A program made the position numbers and the translations under genes. DNA of 28,158 bases. Origin: Coriobacteriales bacterium (GTDB lineage Bacteria; Actinomycetota; Coriobacteriia; Coriobacteriales; UBA8131). The number at the start of each line of letters is the position of its first letter. The stretch's first letter is position 1. The notes beneath the pieces are model-generated. The model was given only the letters and a program-made list of their open reading frames with translations. It searched no databases and was not told the DNA's origin. The stretch lies in the NCBI GenBank assembly GCA_031268525.1, contig JAIRXA010000076.1, forward strand, positions 1-28,158. Direction: 5' to 3'. Below, piece after piece: positions 1 through 5,974 of this stretch.

Positions 1-319
1 GCGAGGGCGTAGACGTCAAAGATGTCCTTTGCCCTCCTGAATATGTGTCTGCCAGAAAGCACTGATATCTTATCCGCGAGTATCTCCGTTGGCAGCACAC
101 CCCTGATCCCGATCTCGCCATAGTGGTAGAGCCTGCTCATGGACGGCGGCGCGCCGACCCAGTTGGCGTCAATGTCCTTTGTCTGCCTTTCTGCAGAGGC
201 ATAGCCTCTCTCAGACAGGACGAGCTTTGTTATCACAGTGCACCCTTAAACACGATGGGGGCGTCCATTGCTGAGATCGCCCCCAATATCTGGTACATGG
301 TCTTTTCTTGTTCCCTCAT
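1..319 (-). pseudogene. Decayed AbiEii-type nucleotidyltransferase toxin (frameshifted, runs off the window)
   Basis: Read on the minus strand, the first frame gives a start followed by YQILGAISAMDAPIVFKGAL and then a stop at 233-235. A different frame continues with ITKLVLSERGY, RQTKDIDANW and, near the window edge, EILADKISVLSGR and FRRAKDIFDVYAL. KGAL plus RxTKDID is the nucleotidyltransferase core of the AbiEii/AbiGii (DUF1814) toxin family, and the ADK...FRRxKDxxDVYAL part is its usual C-terminal helix region. The break fits a 2-bp duplication (TGTG at 234-237). From memory of the family, a stretch between the DID motif and the YHYGEIGIRG block also appears to be missing, suggesting an internal deletion. 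The gene begins 1 nt after the upstream partner gene stops. Enzyme activity is unlikely. A programmed frameshift is possible but there is no obvious slippery heptamer. Confidence 0.7.
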
Positions 320-320
320 A

Positions 321-773
321 TCAGCGCACATTGTGGTATTCGATTGCCCAGTCCTTGACCTCGTTGAAGCGGGCCAGGTTCTCAGGCCATATCTCAAGCT
401 CGTCAAAGCTCTCGCCGTGCGAGAAGTAATATCTGGCAAGGCCCTCTATGAGCGCCTGCTCGTCAATCGTCTCGTCCATGTTGTCATAGTTCGCAAGCAT
501 CTCATTGAAGGTCTGGTTTGGCGTTGCACATAGCACGTCGCCAAAGCGAACGTGGTCGATGCTGTCAAAGGAGTCCACGAGGCAGTAGGTGATGTTCTCA
601 AACTCCCCTGGGCGGGTGGCATAGACGTCGATCTCCTTCTCCCGCATATAGCCGGGAAACAGCTGCAGGAATTCCAGTGCGGAGGTGCGCCTGAGTATCA
701 TGTCCCGACCGCCTACGACGGCCTGGTGCCAGTCTGCGTTTGTCGAGAACTCACTGCTCGTCTGAGAGATCAT
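321..773 (-). CDS. AbiEi-like antitoxin partner of the AbiEii toxin
   Basis: This is a 150-aa soluble, acidic protein with no membrane segment. Its start is well supported: AAGGAGG lies about 9 nt before the ATG. The C-terminal half, with segments such as GDVLCATPNQTFNEML and the closing KDWAIEYHN, matches the small proteins I remember encoded directly upstream of AbiEii-family nucleotidyltransferases in Firmicutes and Actinobacteria, where they are taken to be the antitoxin. It does not show the winged-helix DNA-binding N-terminus of classical AbiEi, so autorepression by this protein is uncertain. It ends 1 nt before the first candidate start of the decayed toxin, as expected of a coupled toxin-antitoxin pair. 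A TATAAT-like -10 lies at 845-850 on the minus strand. With the toxin broken, the gene may be a relic or may protect against a related toxin elsewhere. Confidence 0.55.
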   Translation of the reverse strand: MISQTSSEFSTNADWHQAVVGGRDMILRRTSALEFLQLFPGYMREKEIDVYATRPGEFENITYCLVDSFDSIDHVRFGDVLCATPNQTFNEMLANYDNMDETIDEQALIEGLARYYFSHGESFDELEIWPENLARFNEVKDWAIEYHNVR

Positions 774-844
774 GCGGCTGCACCTCCTTTTTGTTGGTAT
801 TCTCGCATCTCAATGAGGGCGCTGCTTGCGTCCCTATGCCTCAT

Positions 845-850
845 ATTATA
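845..850 (-). promoter_or_regulatory. Candidate -10 (TATAAT) for the antitoxin/toxin pair
   Basis: A perfect TATAAT on the minus strand lies about 70 nt upstream of the antitoxin start and just after the preceding terminator. No good -35 is visible at 16-18 bp, so this is only a candidate. Confidence 0.35.
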
Positions 851-863
851 CCTGATAGCGCTT

Positions 864-883
864 GAAAAGGCGCACCCTGCGCC
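864..883 (-). terminator. Rho-independent terminator of the gene ending at 943
   Basis: On the minus strand GGCGCA-GGG-TGCGCC forms a perfect 6-bp GC-rich hairpin followed directly by TTTTC. It sits about 60 nt beyond the stop of the 943-1302 gene and upstream of the antitoxin promoter. Confidence 0.6.
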
Positions 884-942
884 GCCTCCGTAGTGTCGTC
901 ATCCTGCCCGTGTTACCCGTCGCCGTCTATCTCATCATTTCG

Positions 943-1302
943 TTATACGTTAATCATGCAGGCGACATACCAACCTGCATGCTCCAATTCAACATAGGAA
1001 ATAGCATCTGCGAGTTCACGCTCATCCACATAGGTTCCCATATCATAATCATAGCCTTCACGCAGATTGACGGTCAGGCTCACATTCTTAAACTTATTGT
1101 TTTTCTTTCCAAAATTAGATGTCAATTCGTAATCGTTGACTATGACGTATTCACCTGGGTCAAGTGTGATGTGTGCGATGTAACCACTGAGTAAGCCGCC
1201 ACCTTTATGCGGATAATCACTCAGCTGTTGTCCATTGATGGTAAGTTTTTTTGAGACGCTATAAAGATTCAACATTGCCTTTCCCTCTGATACCTTGCTC
1301 AT
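943..1302 (-). CDS. Hypothetical protein, 119 aa, probable beta-sandwich
   Basis: I do not recognise a named family. The protein lacks a signal peptide and membrane segments. Alternating hydrophobic/polar stretches with LDPGEYVIVNDYEL and a glycine-rich turn (HKGGGLLSGY) suggest a small beta-sandwich. The pattern of a short N-terminal strand, NG turn and LxPGEY is reminiscent of DUF2846-like or PEGA-like domains, but that is only a resemblance. Base composition is visibly more AT-rich than the neighbouring transport genes, which fits recent acquisition. The start has only a weak AAAGG about 10 nt upstream. A convincing terminator follows the stop. It lies between the toxin-antitoxin remnant and another short unknown ORF, so it may belong to the same accessory island. 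Confidence 0.5.
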   Translation of the reverse strand: MSKVSEGKAMLNLYSVSKKLTINGQQLSDYPHKGGGLLSGYIAHITLDPGEYVIVNDYELTSNFGKKNNKFKNVSLTVNLREGYDYDMGTYVDERELADAISYVELEHAGWYVACMINV

Positions 1303-1341
1303 TTCCGCTTCTGCCTTTCTACTTATATTTCTATAAATACT

Positions 1342-1593
1342 TTATCTCACTATCTTGAGTCTGCCCCACGGGCTGTCAGGGTCTTTGAGGCAGACGAGCG
1401 CTCTATCCGCAAGCAGCTCAATGACATAATCGGTAAAACCTGCCCTCTCCATCAGATACCCTGCTGCAAACTCCTGCCACGAATGACCCTGCTCCTTTAC
1501 CACATTGCATACATCTCGACATACATCACCAAAAATGCCCGCGAAACAGCGAAACAGCGAAACAGTTACTGAAACATTCCCACCCCAGCGCAA
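1342..1593 (-). CDS. Hypothetical protein, up to 83 aa, with 8-bp tandem repeat near its start
   Basis: This reading frame starts at a TTG 15 nt downstream of the glycosyltransferase stop. Its C-terminal 50 residues (KEQGHSWQEFAAGYLMERAG then LLADRALVCLKDPDSPWGR) have the look of real protein, but I cannot name the family. The N-terminal part is encoded by three perfect tandem copies of GCGAAACA (1541-1564). Because 8 is not a multiple of 3, gain or loss of a unit would shift the frame. The true start could lie downstream of the repeat, making a protein of about 55 aa. It could also be the surviving tail of a longer gene. Confidence 0.35.
   Translation of the reverse strand: MRWGGNVSVTVSLFRCFAGIFGDVCRDVCNVVKEQGHSWQEFAAGYLMERAGFTDYVIELLADRALVCLKDPDSPWGRLKIVR
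1541..1564. repeat. Three perfect tandem copies of an 8-bp unit
   Basis: The unit GCGAAACA is repeated head-to-tail three times without mismatch, inside the 5' part of a short minus-strand ORF. The non-triplet unit makes it a potential slippage site. Confidence 0.9.
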
Positions 1594-1608
1594 AACTCAA
1601 TACATCCT

Positions 1609-2820
1609 TCAGATCACTTCTCTCTGGGATGACACGTCCAATAAAGCGTAATAGATGTCGAGAATATTCTTCGCAAAGGTGTCCGAGGAATAACGGTTGG
1701 CGGTATCTTTGGCGAGAATGGACATTCTTTCATACCGAGCACTGTCGGCCGCCAATTCTCTGACTGCATCACAGAATTCATTTCTGCTGTCAAAAAGGCA
1801 GCCATTCACCCCATTTATGATCACATCGTCCAGACAGGGGTCGTTATAGCATACGATGGGCAGCCCGCAGGCCATCGCCTCAAAATAGGTCAGCCCCTGT
1901 GTCTCGCTCCTCGACGCGTTTACAAAAATATCTCCCGCATTGTAATAGGCTGCCACCTCCTCCGGTTTGATCAGGCCGGTAAAAATCACCCTGCCCGAAA
2001 GGCCGCGCCTGCTGACCAGGTCTTCAAGCTGCATCCTATAGGGGCCTTCGCCGACAATCAGCAGCGATATAGTGTCCGGGAGCAAAGTCATATCCGTTAT
2101 TATCTCATCGAGGTTCTTTTCCTTTGCAAGACGACCTACGTTGATGAGGACCGTATTTTCGTCTGGAATACCCAGTTCTCGTTTGAGTCTTGCCGCTTCG
2201 CTCCTATCGGCTTTTGCCTCGAATCTATGCATGTCAATCCCACTGGGCACCGTGAATATCTGAGACTGTACGCCATAGTCAAGGAGCATGTTTCGCACTT
2301 TATTTGACGGGGCAATCACCGCCATCGTCTTGTTGAGCGTCAGCTCGGAGAATTTCGCTGCGGCCATTCGACCCATCTTCTCGCTTGGAGAAAAATAGTG
2401 GGTGTAGTTCTCATACACTGTGTGGTAGGTATGGACGATTGGAGCCTGTGTGGCCTTTGCAATCTGTATGGTGGGATTGAAGGTGAACAATTCGCACTGC
2501 GAGTGGATAATGTCCGGCTTCCAGCCTTTGATCTCCCGAATAAACGATCTGTTGGAAAAGGGAAGCCTTGCGTTTGGGTAGAACCAATTCACACTTAGAG
2601 ACTTCATATAATAAATACCGTCCTTCTGGTAGGACACTTTTCCATCTGCCACGGTAAGCACTCTCACATCATGCCCCATAGCCCTTAAGCCAGATGCAAG
2701 ATTTTGAACCGACATGACGACGCCATTGACCATCGGTGCATACCAGTAGGTCGTAATAAGCACTTTCAGTTTCCGCTTTATTTCTTCCACTTCGCTTACT
2801 TCGCTCCTCACTCTTGCCAT
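1609..2820 (-). CDS. Family 4 glycosyltransferase (GT-B fold)
   Basis: About 403 aa. The N-terminal Rossmann half begins KVLITTYWYAPMVNG, with the GVxxSVxxLAxxLxxxGHxVxVLT pattern of GT4 enzymes that glucosylate diacylglycerol, phosphatidylinositol or related lipid acceptors. The C-terminal half has GRLAKEKNLDEII and the donor-binding ExxxxxxxE motif (SETQGLTYFEAMACGLPIV), typical of retaining GT4 transferases using nucleotide-sugar donors. It is cytosolic or peripheral at the membrane, and length is normal for the family. I chose the ATG at 2820 because the upstream 27 codons to 2901 do not look like GT4 sequence. A GTG a few codons further in is also possible. The gene diverges from the ArsR gene. 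The specific acceptor cannot be told from sequence; membrane glycolipid synthesis is the leading guess. Confidence 0.85.
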   Translation of the reverse strand: MARVRSEVSEVEEIKRKLKVLITTYWYAPMVNGVVMSVQNLASGLRAMGHDVRVLTVADGKVSYQKDGIYYMKSLSVNWFYPNARLPFSNRSFIREIKGWKPDIIHSQCELFTFNPTIQIAKATQAPIVHTYHTVYENYTHYFSPSEKMGRMAAAKFSELTLNKTMAVIAPSNKVRNMLLDYGVQSQIFTVPSGIDMHRFEAKADRSEAARLKRELGIPDENTVLINVGRLAKEKNLDEIITDMTLLPDTISLLIVGEGPYRMQLEDLVSRRGLSGRVIFTGLIKPEEVAAYYNAGDIFVNASRSETQGLTYFEAMACGLPIVCYNDPCLDDVIINGVNGCLFDSRNEFCDAVRELAADSARYERMSILAKDTANRYSSDTFAKNILDIYYALLDVSSQREVI

Positions 2821-2961
2821 TGATGACAAAGCGTTACTTATGACGTGGTTACTGTACTTGTTTTTGCACCAAAATGTAACTGGCAAACAGGGCTTCATCA
2901 ATCCGGGGGGCGATTCGGCGCAAACGATTCGGTGCGAACAGCTCGATTTTCTTTCTCAATG

Positions 2962-2990
2962 TTGTCATCGGTCATTATCCATGCTCTAAT
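2962..2990 (+). promoter_or_regulatory. Sigma-70-type promoter for arsR-EFR1
   Basis: TTGTCA (2962-2967) and TCTAAT (2985-2990) are separated by exactly 17 bp, each matching the consensus at 5 of 6 positions. The predicted start falls inside the palindrome at 2989-3010. Confidence 0.65.
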
Positions 2991-3010
2991 GGTCAAAAGG
3001 TTTAGACCAT
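2989..3010. promoter_or_regulatory. ArsR-type operator palindrome
   Basis: The 22-bp sequence with arms ATGGTC and GACCAT plus inner AAA/TTT pairs in 9 of 11 positions. It overlaps the last bases of the -10 element and the predicted transcription start, 20 bp before the regulator's ATG. This is the usual place for an autorepression site of an ArsR/SmtB repressor. Confidence 0.6.
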
Positions 3011-3030
3011 GTAACGGAGTAAGGCGACGT

Positions 3031-3363
3031 ATGGATTTACACGAAGGCATCCAACTGCGACAATTCAGAGAAACGAGACGCCTCCTTATAGCCATTGGCG
3101 ATGAGACCCGCCAAGAGATACTCGTCACCCTTTCTGGCGAGGACTGTCAAAACGGGATGCGCGTCGGCGACATCGCAGCGAAAACCCATCTATCACGACC
3201 CTCGGTGTCGCATCACCTGAAAATCCTCCTTGACGCAGAAGTGCTTGGGCGCAGATCAGAAGGCACGCGAAACTACTATTATCTCCTGCTTGGCGGTGCA
3301 TGGCCGACCCTCGTTGAGCTCGTCAATCATATCGAACGACTGCGCAGGGAGCATAAGAAGTGA
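3031..3363 (+). CDS. ArsR-family winged-helix regulator
   Basis: 110 aa. The winged-helix core is clear: an N-terminal helix, LLIAIGDETRQEILVTL, then VGDIAAKTHLSRPSVSHHLK, which is the recognition helix signature of ArsR/SmtB proteins, followed by the wing GRRSEGTRNYYYL. No cysteine pair typical of arsenic or cadmium sensing is seen in the recognition helix, so the signal is probably not a classical metalloid. I chose ATG 3031 because GGAG lies about 12 nt upstream and the ArsR core begins right after. It ends in GTGA overlapping the start of the EFR1 gene, so the two are translationally coupled. It likely represses its own operon through the palindrome at 2989-3010. Confidence 0.85.
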   Translation: MDLHEGIQLRQFRETRRLLIAIGDETRQEILVTLSGEDCQNGMRVGDIAAKTHLSRPSVSHHLKILLDAEVLGRRSEGTRNYYYLLLGGAWPTLVELVNHIERLRREHKK

Positions 3364-4148
3364 TCGTATTCTACTTTACAGCCACGGGCAATTCACTTGC
3401 CGTGGCAAAACGCCTGGGCGGCAGACTCGTATCCATCCCGCATATCATCGACCGCTTGGAGCCGGAATACGCCGACGAGGTCATCGGCGTGGTATTTCCC
3501 ATCTACGGCTTCGGTCTACCGAAGATGGTTGGGCGTTTCTTGCGCGAGACAAAGATCGTGGCGAACTACAGCTTTGTGATCGGAACCTATGGCAACAAAC
3601 CCGGCGCCTGCATGAGAAACGTTCAACGGCTCGCTGGCTTTGATTACGCAGAGAGTCTTCTGATGATCGACAACTATCTTCCCGGTTTTGAGATCGGGGA
3701 GCAAATTGCAAAACTGCCTGAAAAGAACACCGAGGAGCACCTTCGTCAGATAATAGCCGATATCGAGGGACAAACGAGCAGGGAAGCATCGACGACTCTG
3801 ATGTGGAGAGCTACGACCGCTGTCATCAAAGGCGGTGAGAAGCTTGTCATGAAAGACACGCAGGCACAGAGCTACAGTGTCAATGAGGCTTGTACCCAGT
3901 GCGGCATATGCGCACGAGTCTGCCCGGCAGGAAATATCCGTGTCTTTGATAAGGTCGAGTTCGGTGACAGCTGCGAATGGTGCCTTGGCTGCGTCCATCT
4001 CTGCCCCAAAAACGCAATTCATCTGAAGCGCGAGCGGAGCGCGGCACGCTGGCGCAACCCCGATGTGTCATTGAATGAAATAATTGAAGCGAACGATCGG
4101 AGGCCCCTCCCCTTAAACCCCTCCGACCCCCTCTTGGACTCTCTTTGA
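3360..4148 (+). CDS. EFR1-type flavodoxin-ferredoxin fusion protein
   Basis: 262 aa, GTG start overlapping the arsR stop. Residues 1-150 are flavodoxin-like: the FMN phosphate loop FTATGNSLAVA is at residues 6-16, followed by VVFPIYGFGLPKM and the GTYGNKPG segment. Residues 175-220 hold two 4Fe-4S motifs, CTQCGICARVCP (Cys 178, 181, 184, 188) and CEWCLGCVHLCP (Cys 205, 208, 211, 215). The order matches the EFR1 family of cytosolic electron carriers common in anaerobes. The likely role is low-potential electron transfer to an unidentified partner, under control of the coupled ArsR protein. The C-terminal 20 residues are proline/leucine-rich and look unlike the family, perhaps because of read-through into non-conserved sequence. 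No terminator is obvious in the 46-bp convergent gap that follows. Confidence 0.85.
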   Translation: MIVFYFTATGNSLAVAKRLGGRLVSIPHIIDRLEPEYADEVIGVVFPIYGFGLPKMVGRFLRETKIVANYSFVIGTYGNKPGACMRNVQRLAGFDYAESLLMIDNYLPGFEIGEQIAKLPEKNTEEHLRQIIADIEGQTSREASTTLMWRATTAVIKGGEKLVMKDTQAQSYSVNEACTQCGICARVCPAGNIRVFDKVEFGDSCEWCLGCVHLCPKNAIHLKRERSAARWRNPDVSLNEIIEANDRRPLPLNPSDPLLDSL

Positions 4149-4194
4149 CCCCTTAACTCCTCTTAAATCTCTCTTAAATTCCGCCTGAGCCCTA

Positions 4195-4572
4195 TCACAG
4201 GGGCAGCAACATCAGTACGGCATAACAGCCTACCCCTGCAATGATGCACCAGGTCAAGGACTTGGTCTTACGAGCCACTACAATGACCAGGATGCTGGAG
4301 ATGAGCGGCAAAGCAAAGGGCCAGAAGGCGAGCAGGCCCGCCAGAGTAAAACTCTGTCCAACAAGACCAGCAGTACCGACTTCGAGCGCCGCCAGATCGA
4401 TGAGATCGTTGGCGACCAAAGCTGCAAAAGCGGCAGGCGGGATGAGTTCCAGCGCAGCGGTGAGGCTTGGCGGCAGCTCACGCCCTTTGAGTGCCAGGGC
4501 GGGCACCACACGGCAGATAAGCATGGTCGTCGCGCAGCACAGTAAGACGATGGCGAAATCGAAGCAATTCAC
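4195..4572 (-). CDS. azlD: AzlD small subunit of a branched-chain amino acid exporter
   Basis: 125 aa, four hydrophobic segments. The start is a GTG that overlaps the azlC stop in the arrangement GTGA, a typical coupling for this pair. Features of the AzlD family include the first TM segment running into a RVVPALALKG-like basic loop, then PPAAFAALVANDLI and a C-terminal hydrophobic end. AzlD partners AzlC (LIV-E family) in exporting branched-chain amino acids and some analogues across the cytoplasmic membrane. Alternative upstream starts in this frame only read across azlC and are rejected. The pair is convergent with the EFR1 gene. Confidence 0.8.
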   Translation of the reverse strand: MNCFDFAIVLLCCATTMLICRVVPALALKGRELPPSLTAALELIPPAAFAALVANDLIDLAALEVGTAGLVGQSFTLAGLLAFWPFALPLISSILVIVVARKTKSLTWCIIAGVGCYAVLMLLPL

Positions 4573-5294
4573 GAGCCTATTCCTTCTCCACGCCTGCTTC
4601 CTTCTCCACGTTTTCCGACCGCCTGCACCACCAGGCCAAGGACAATACCTATCAACGCACCCAGGATAATTGCCGGTCCGCTCAGTCCGAGCAACTTGCA
4701 GATGATAACTACGATGGCTGAGGTCACCGCAGCCATCACACGAGCCCAGGTGAAGTGCTGAGTAAAGAGCAGGCAGATAAAAATACTGGTCATAGCAAAG
4801 GAGGCCAGCGCTACCGGCACGCTGAGCAAACTGCCCGCCAGCACGCCAAGGATGTTCGCAAGCGTCCAGGAGCATTGCGAGCAGAGGTTTACGCCGGTGG
4901 CCTGTCGTAGACTCCAGGTGGAATCATGGGTAAAGTGTGCGAGATTCACCCCAAAAGTTTCATCGGTTACCAGTGCGGAAAACAAAAACGACAGACGGCG
5001 ACTCGCGGTCCCCATAAAACGCGACAGTGACGCGCCGTATAAAACCTGCCGCGAATTCAGCAGCGAAACGCTGAGGATAATCGACGCGACAGGTGCGCCC
5101 GCTATCCACATGTTGGGGATCATGTACTGTCCGACACCCGAGTAAAGCAGCAGGCTCATCAGCGCGACCTGCCAGATATTCAGCCCTGCGCTGGCCGCGA
5201 GGATACCGCAGGGTATGCCCAGTACGACATACCCGGCGACAATGGGCCAGGCAGCCATCAGCACGGCACGCGAAAAGGTCTTGGCAGAGGGCAT
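4569..5294 (-). CDS. azlC: AzlC large subunit of a branched-chain amino acid exporter
   Basis: 241 aa from ATG 5294, chosen because AGGTGG lies 9 nt upstream and the hydrophobic core starts just inside. The opening GYVVLGIPCGILAASAGLN matches the AzlC signature, with the MSLLLYSGVGQYM segment and the LLNSRQVLYGASLSRF motif that follow in the family. The later DETFGVNLA stretch is also typical. Six to seven TM segments. It forms the LIV-E exporter with AzlD, whose start overlaps its stop. A short ORF with a strong ribosome site (5351-5452) and a DUF454 gene lie directly upstream on the same strand, so all four may be co-transcribed. No Lrp-type regulator is nearby. Confidence 0.85.
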   Translation of the reverse strand: MPSAKTFSRAVLMAAWPIVAGYVVLGIPCGILAASAGLNIWQVALMSLLLYSGVGQYMIPNMWIAGAPVASIILSVSLLNSRQVLYGASLSRFMGTASRRLSFLFSALVTDETFGVNLAHFTHDSTWSLRQATGVNLCSQCSWTLANILGVLAGSLLSVPVALASFAMTSIFICLLFTQHFTWARVMAAVTSAIVVIICKLLGLSGPAIILGALIGIVLGLVVQAVGKRGEGSRRGEGIGS

Positions 5295-5350
5295 GTCGTC
5301 AGACCACCTGGAGGTCACGCAGGGCAGACAGGAAACGAGCGGCTGAGCAC

Positions 5351-5452
5351 TCAGTCGATCCGGGCAATGAAAGAATCCACAAAGGAGGCGATGTGACGCT
5401 GTGCTCTCTCGTCAATCAGTCTGCCATTTTCATCCAATAGACTCTGTGGCAT
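5351..5452 (-). CDS. Possible 33-aa small protein between DUF454 and azlC
   Basis: A minus-strand ATG at 5450-5452 is preceded by GGGGGAG with a 4-nt spacer, one of the better ribosome sites in this part of the window. The frame reads 33 codons, starting MPQSLLDENGRLIDERAQRH and ending SFVDSFIARID before TGA. The peptide is charged, likely helical, and has no membrane segment. It starts 13 nt after the DUF454 stop and ends about 57 nt before azlC. It may be a real small protein, a coupling or leader ORF for azlCD, or the truncated start of a lost gene. I do not recognise it. Confidence 0.45.
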   Translation of the reverse strand: MPQSLLDENGRLIDERAQRHIASFVDSFIARID

Positions 5453-5465
5453 GATGCTCCCCCTA

Positions 5466-5888
5466 TCACTGTTTCAAGTCTTTAAGCTGAGAGTCTTCTT
5501 CAGCAACAGCCTGCTCTGCAACCTTCGGAACCGTCGGTATGCGCGTGATGAAAAAGATCAGTTGGGCCAATGCGCAGAGAGCCAGGATCACCCATACAAA
5601 GGTCTTGTGTACGAAGAGACCGCTGATGGCCATGACTGCCCAGGTGATCGTGAGGATGCGCACCTTGAGACCCACGGTCATGCCTCCTGCCTGCTGATAC
5701 GGGATGACGTAGCGCCTGTATATCTTCGTGGTTTGCAGCCAACGATGATACCGTTTTGAGGAGCTTGCAAACAGGAATGCCGATAACAGCACGAAGGGGG
5801 TGGTTGGCAATACCGGCAGGAAGATGCCGACGACGCCAGCACCCAGCGAGAGCCACGCACACACGAAAAAGAGACCGTTCTTGAGCAT
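5466..5888 (-). CDS. DUF454 (YbaN-like) inner membrane protein
   Basis: 140 aa from ATG 5888, with AAGGA 11 nt upstream. Alternative ATG 5900 has AAGG too close to serve. The protein begins with a TM segment followed by GIFLPVLPTTPFVLLSAFLF, the diagnostic block of DUF454/YbaN, then the basic SSSKRYHRWL turn and two further TM segments. The C-terminal tail is acidic and cytosolic. The biochemical role of this family is unknown. It is likely co-transcribed with the small ORF and azlCD downstream, and follows the MutS-like gene with an 86-bp gap on the same strand. Confidence 0.85.
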   Translation of the reverse strand: MLKNGLFFVCAWLSLGAGVVGIFLPVLPTTPFVLLSAFLFASSSKRYHRWLQTTKIYRRYVIPYQQAGGMTVGLKVRILTITWAVMAISGLFVHKTFVWVILALCALAQLIFFITRIPTVPKVAEQAVAEEDSQLKDLKQ

Positions 5889-5974
5889 GATACAGGACAT
5901 CCTTAAAAATACTGAGCTTTTGTTCTTAAAGAGAATGTTTCCCAACAAGGCAGCACCCATTGTACCGCAAAACT

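Noticed and set aside
1541..1564. CRISPR-like array
   Set aside because: The units are 8 bp with no spacers, so this is a simple tandem repeat. No array or cas gene was found in the window.
4149..4194. Terminator between the convergent EFR1 and azlD genes
   Set aside because: Pyrimidine-rich repeats (CTCTTAAAT) are visible but no stem forms.
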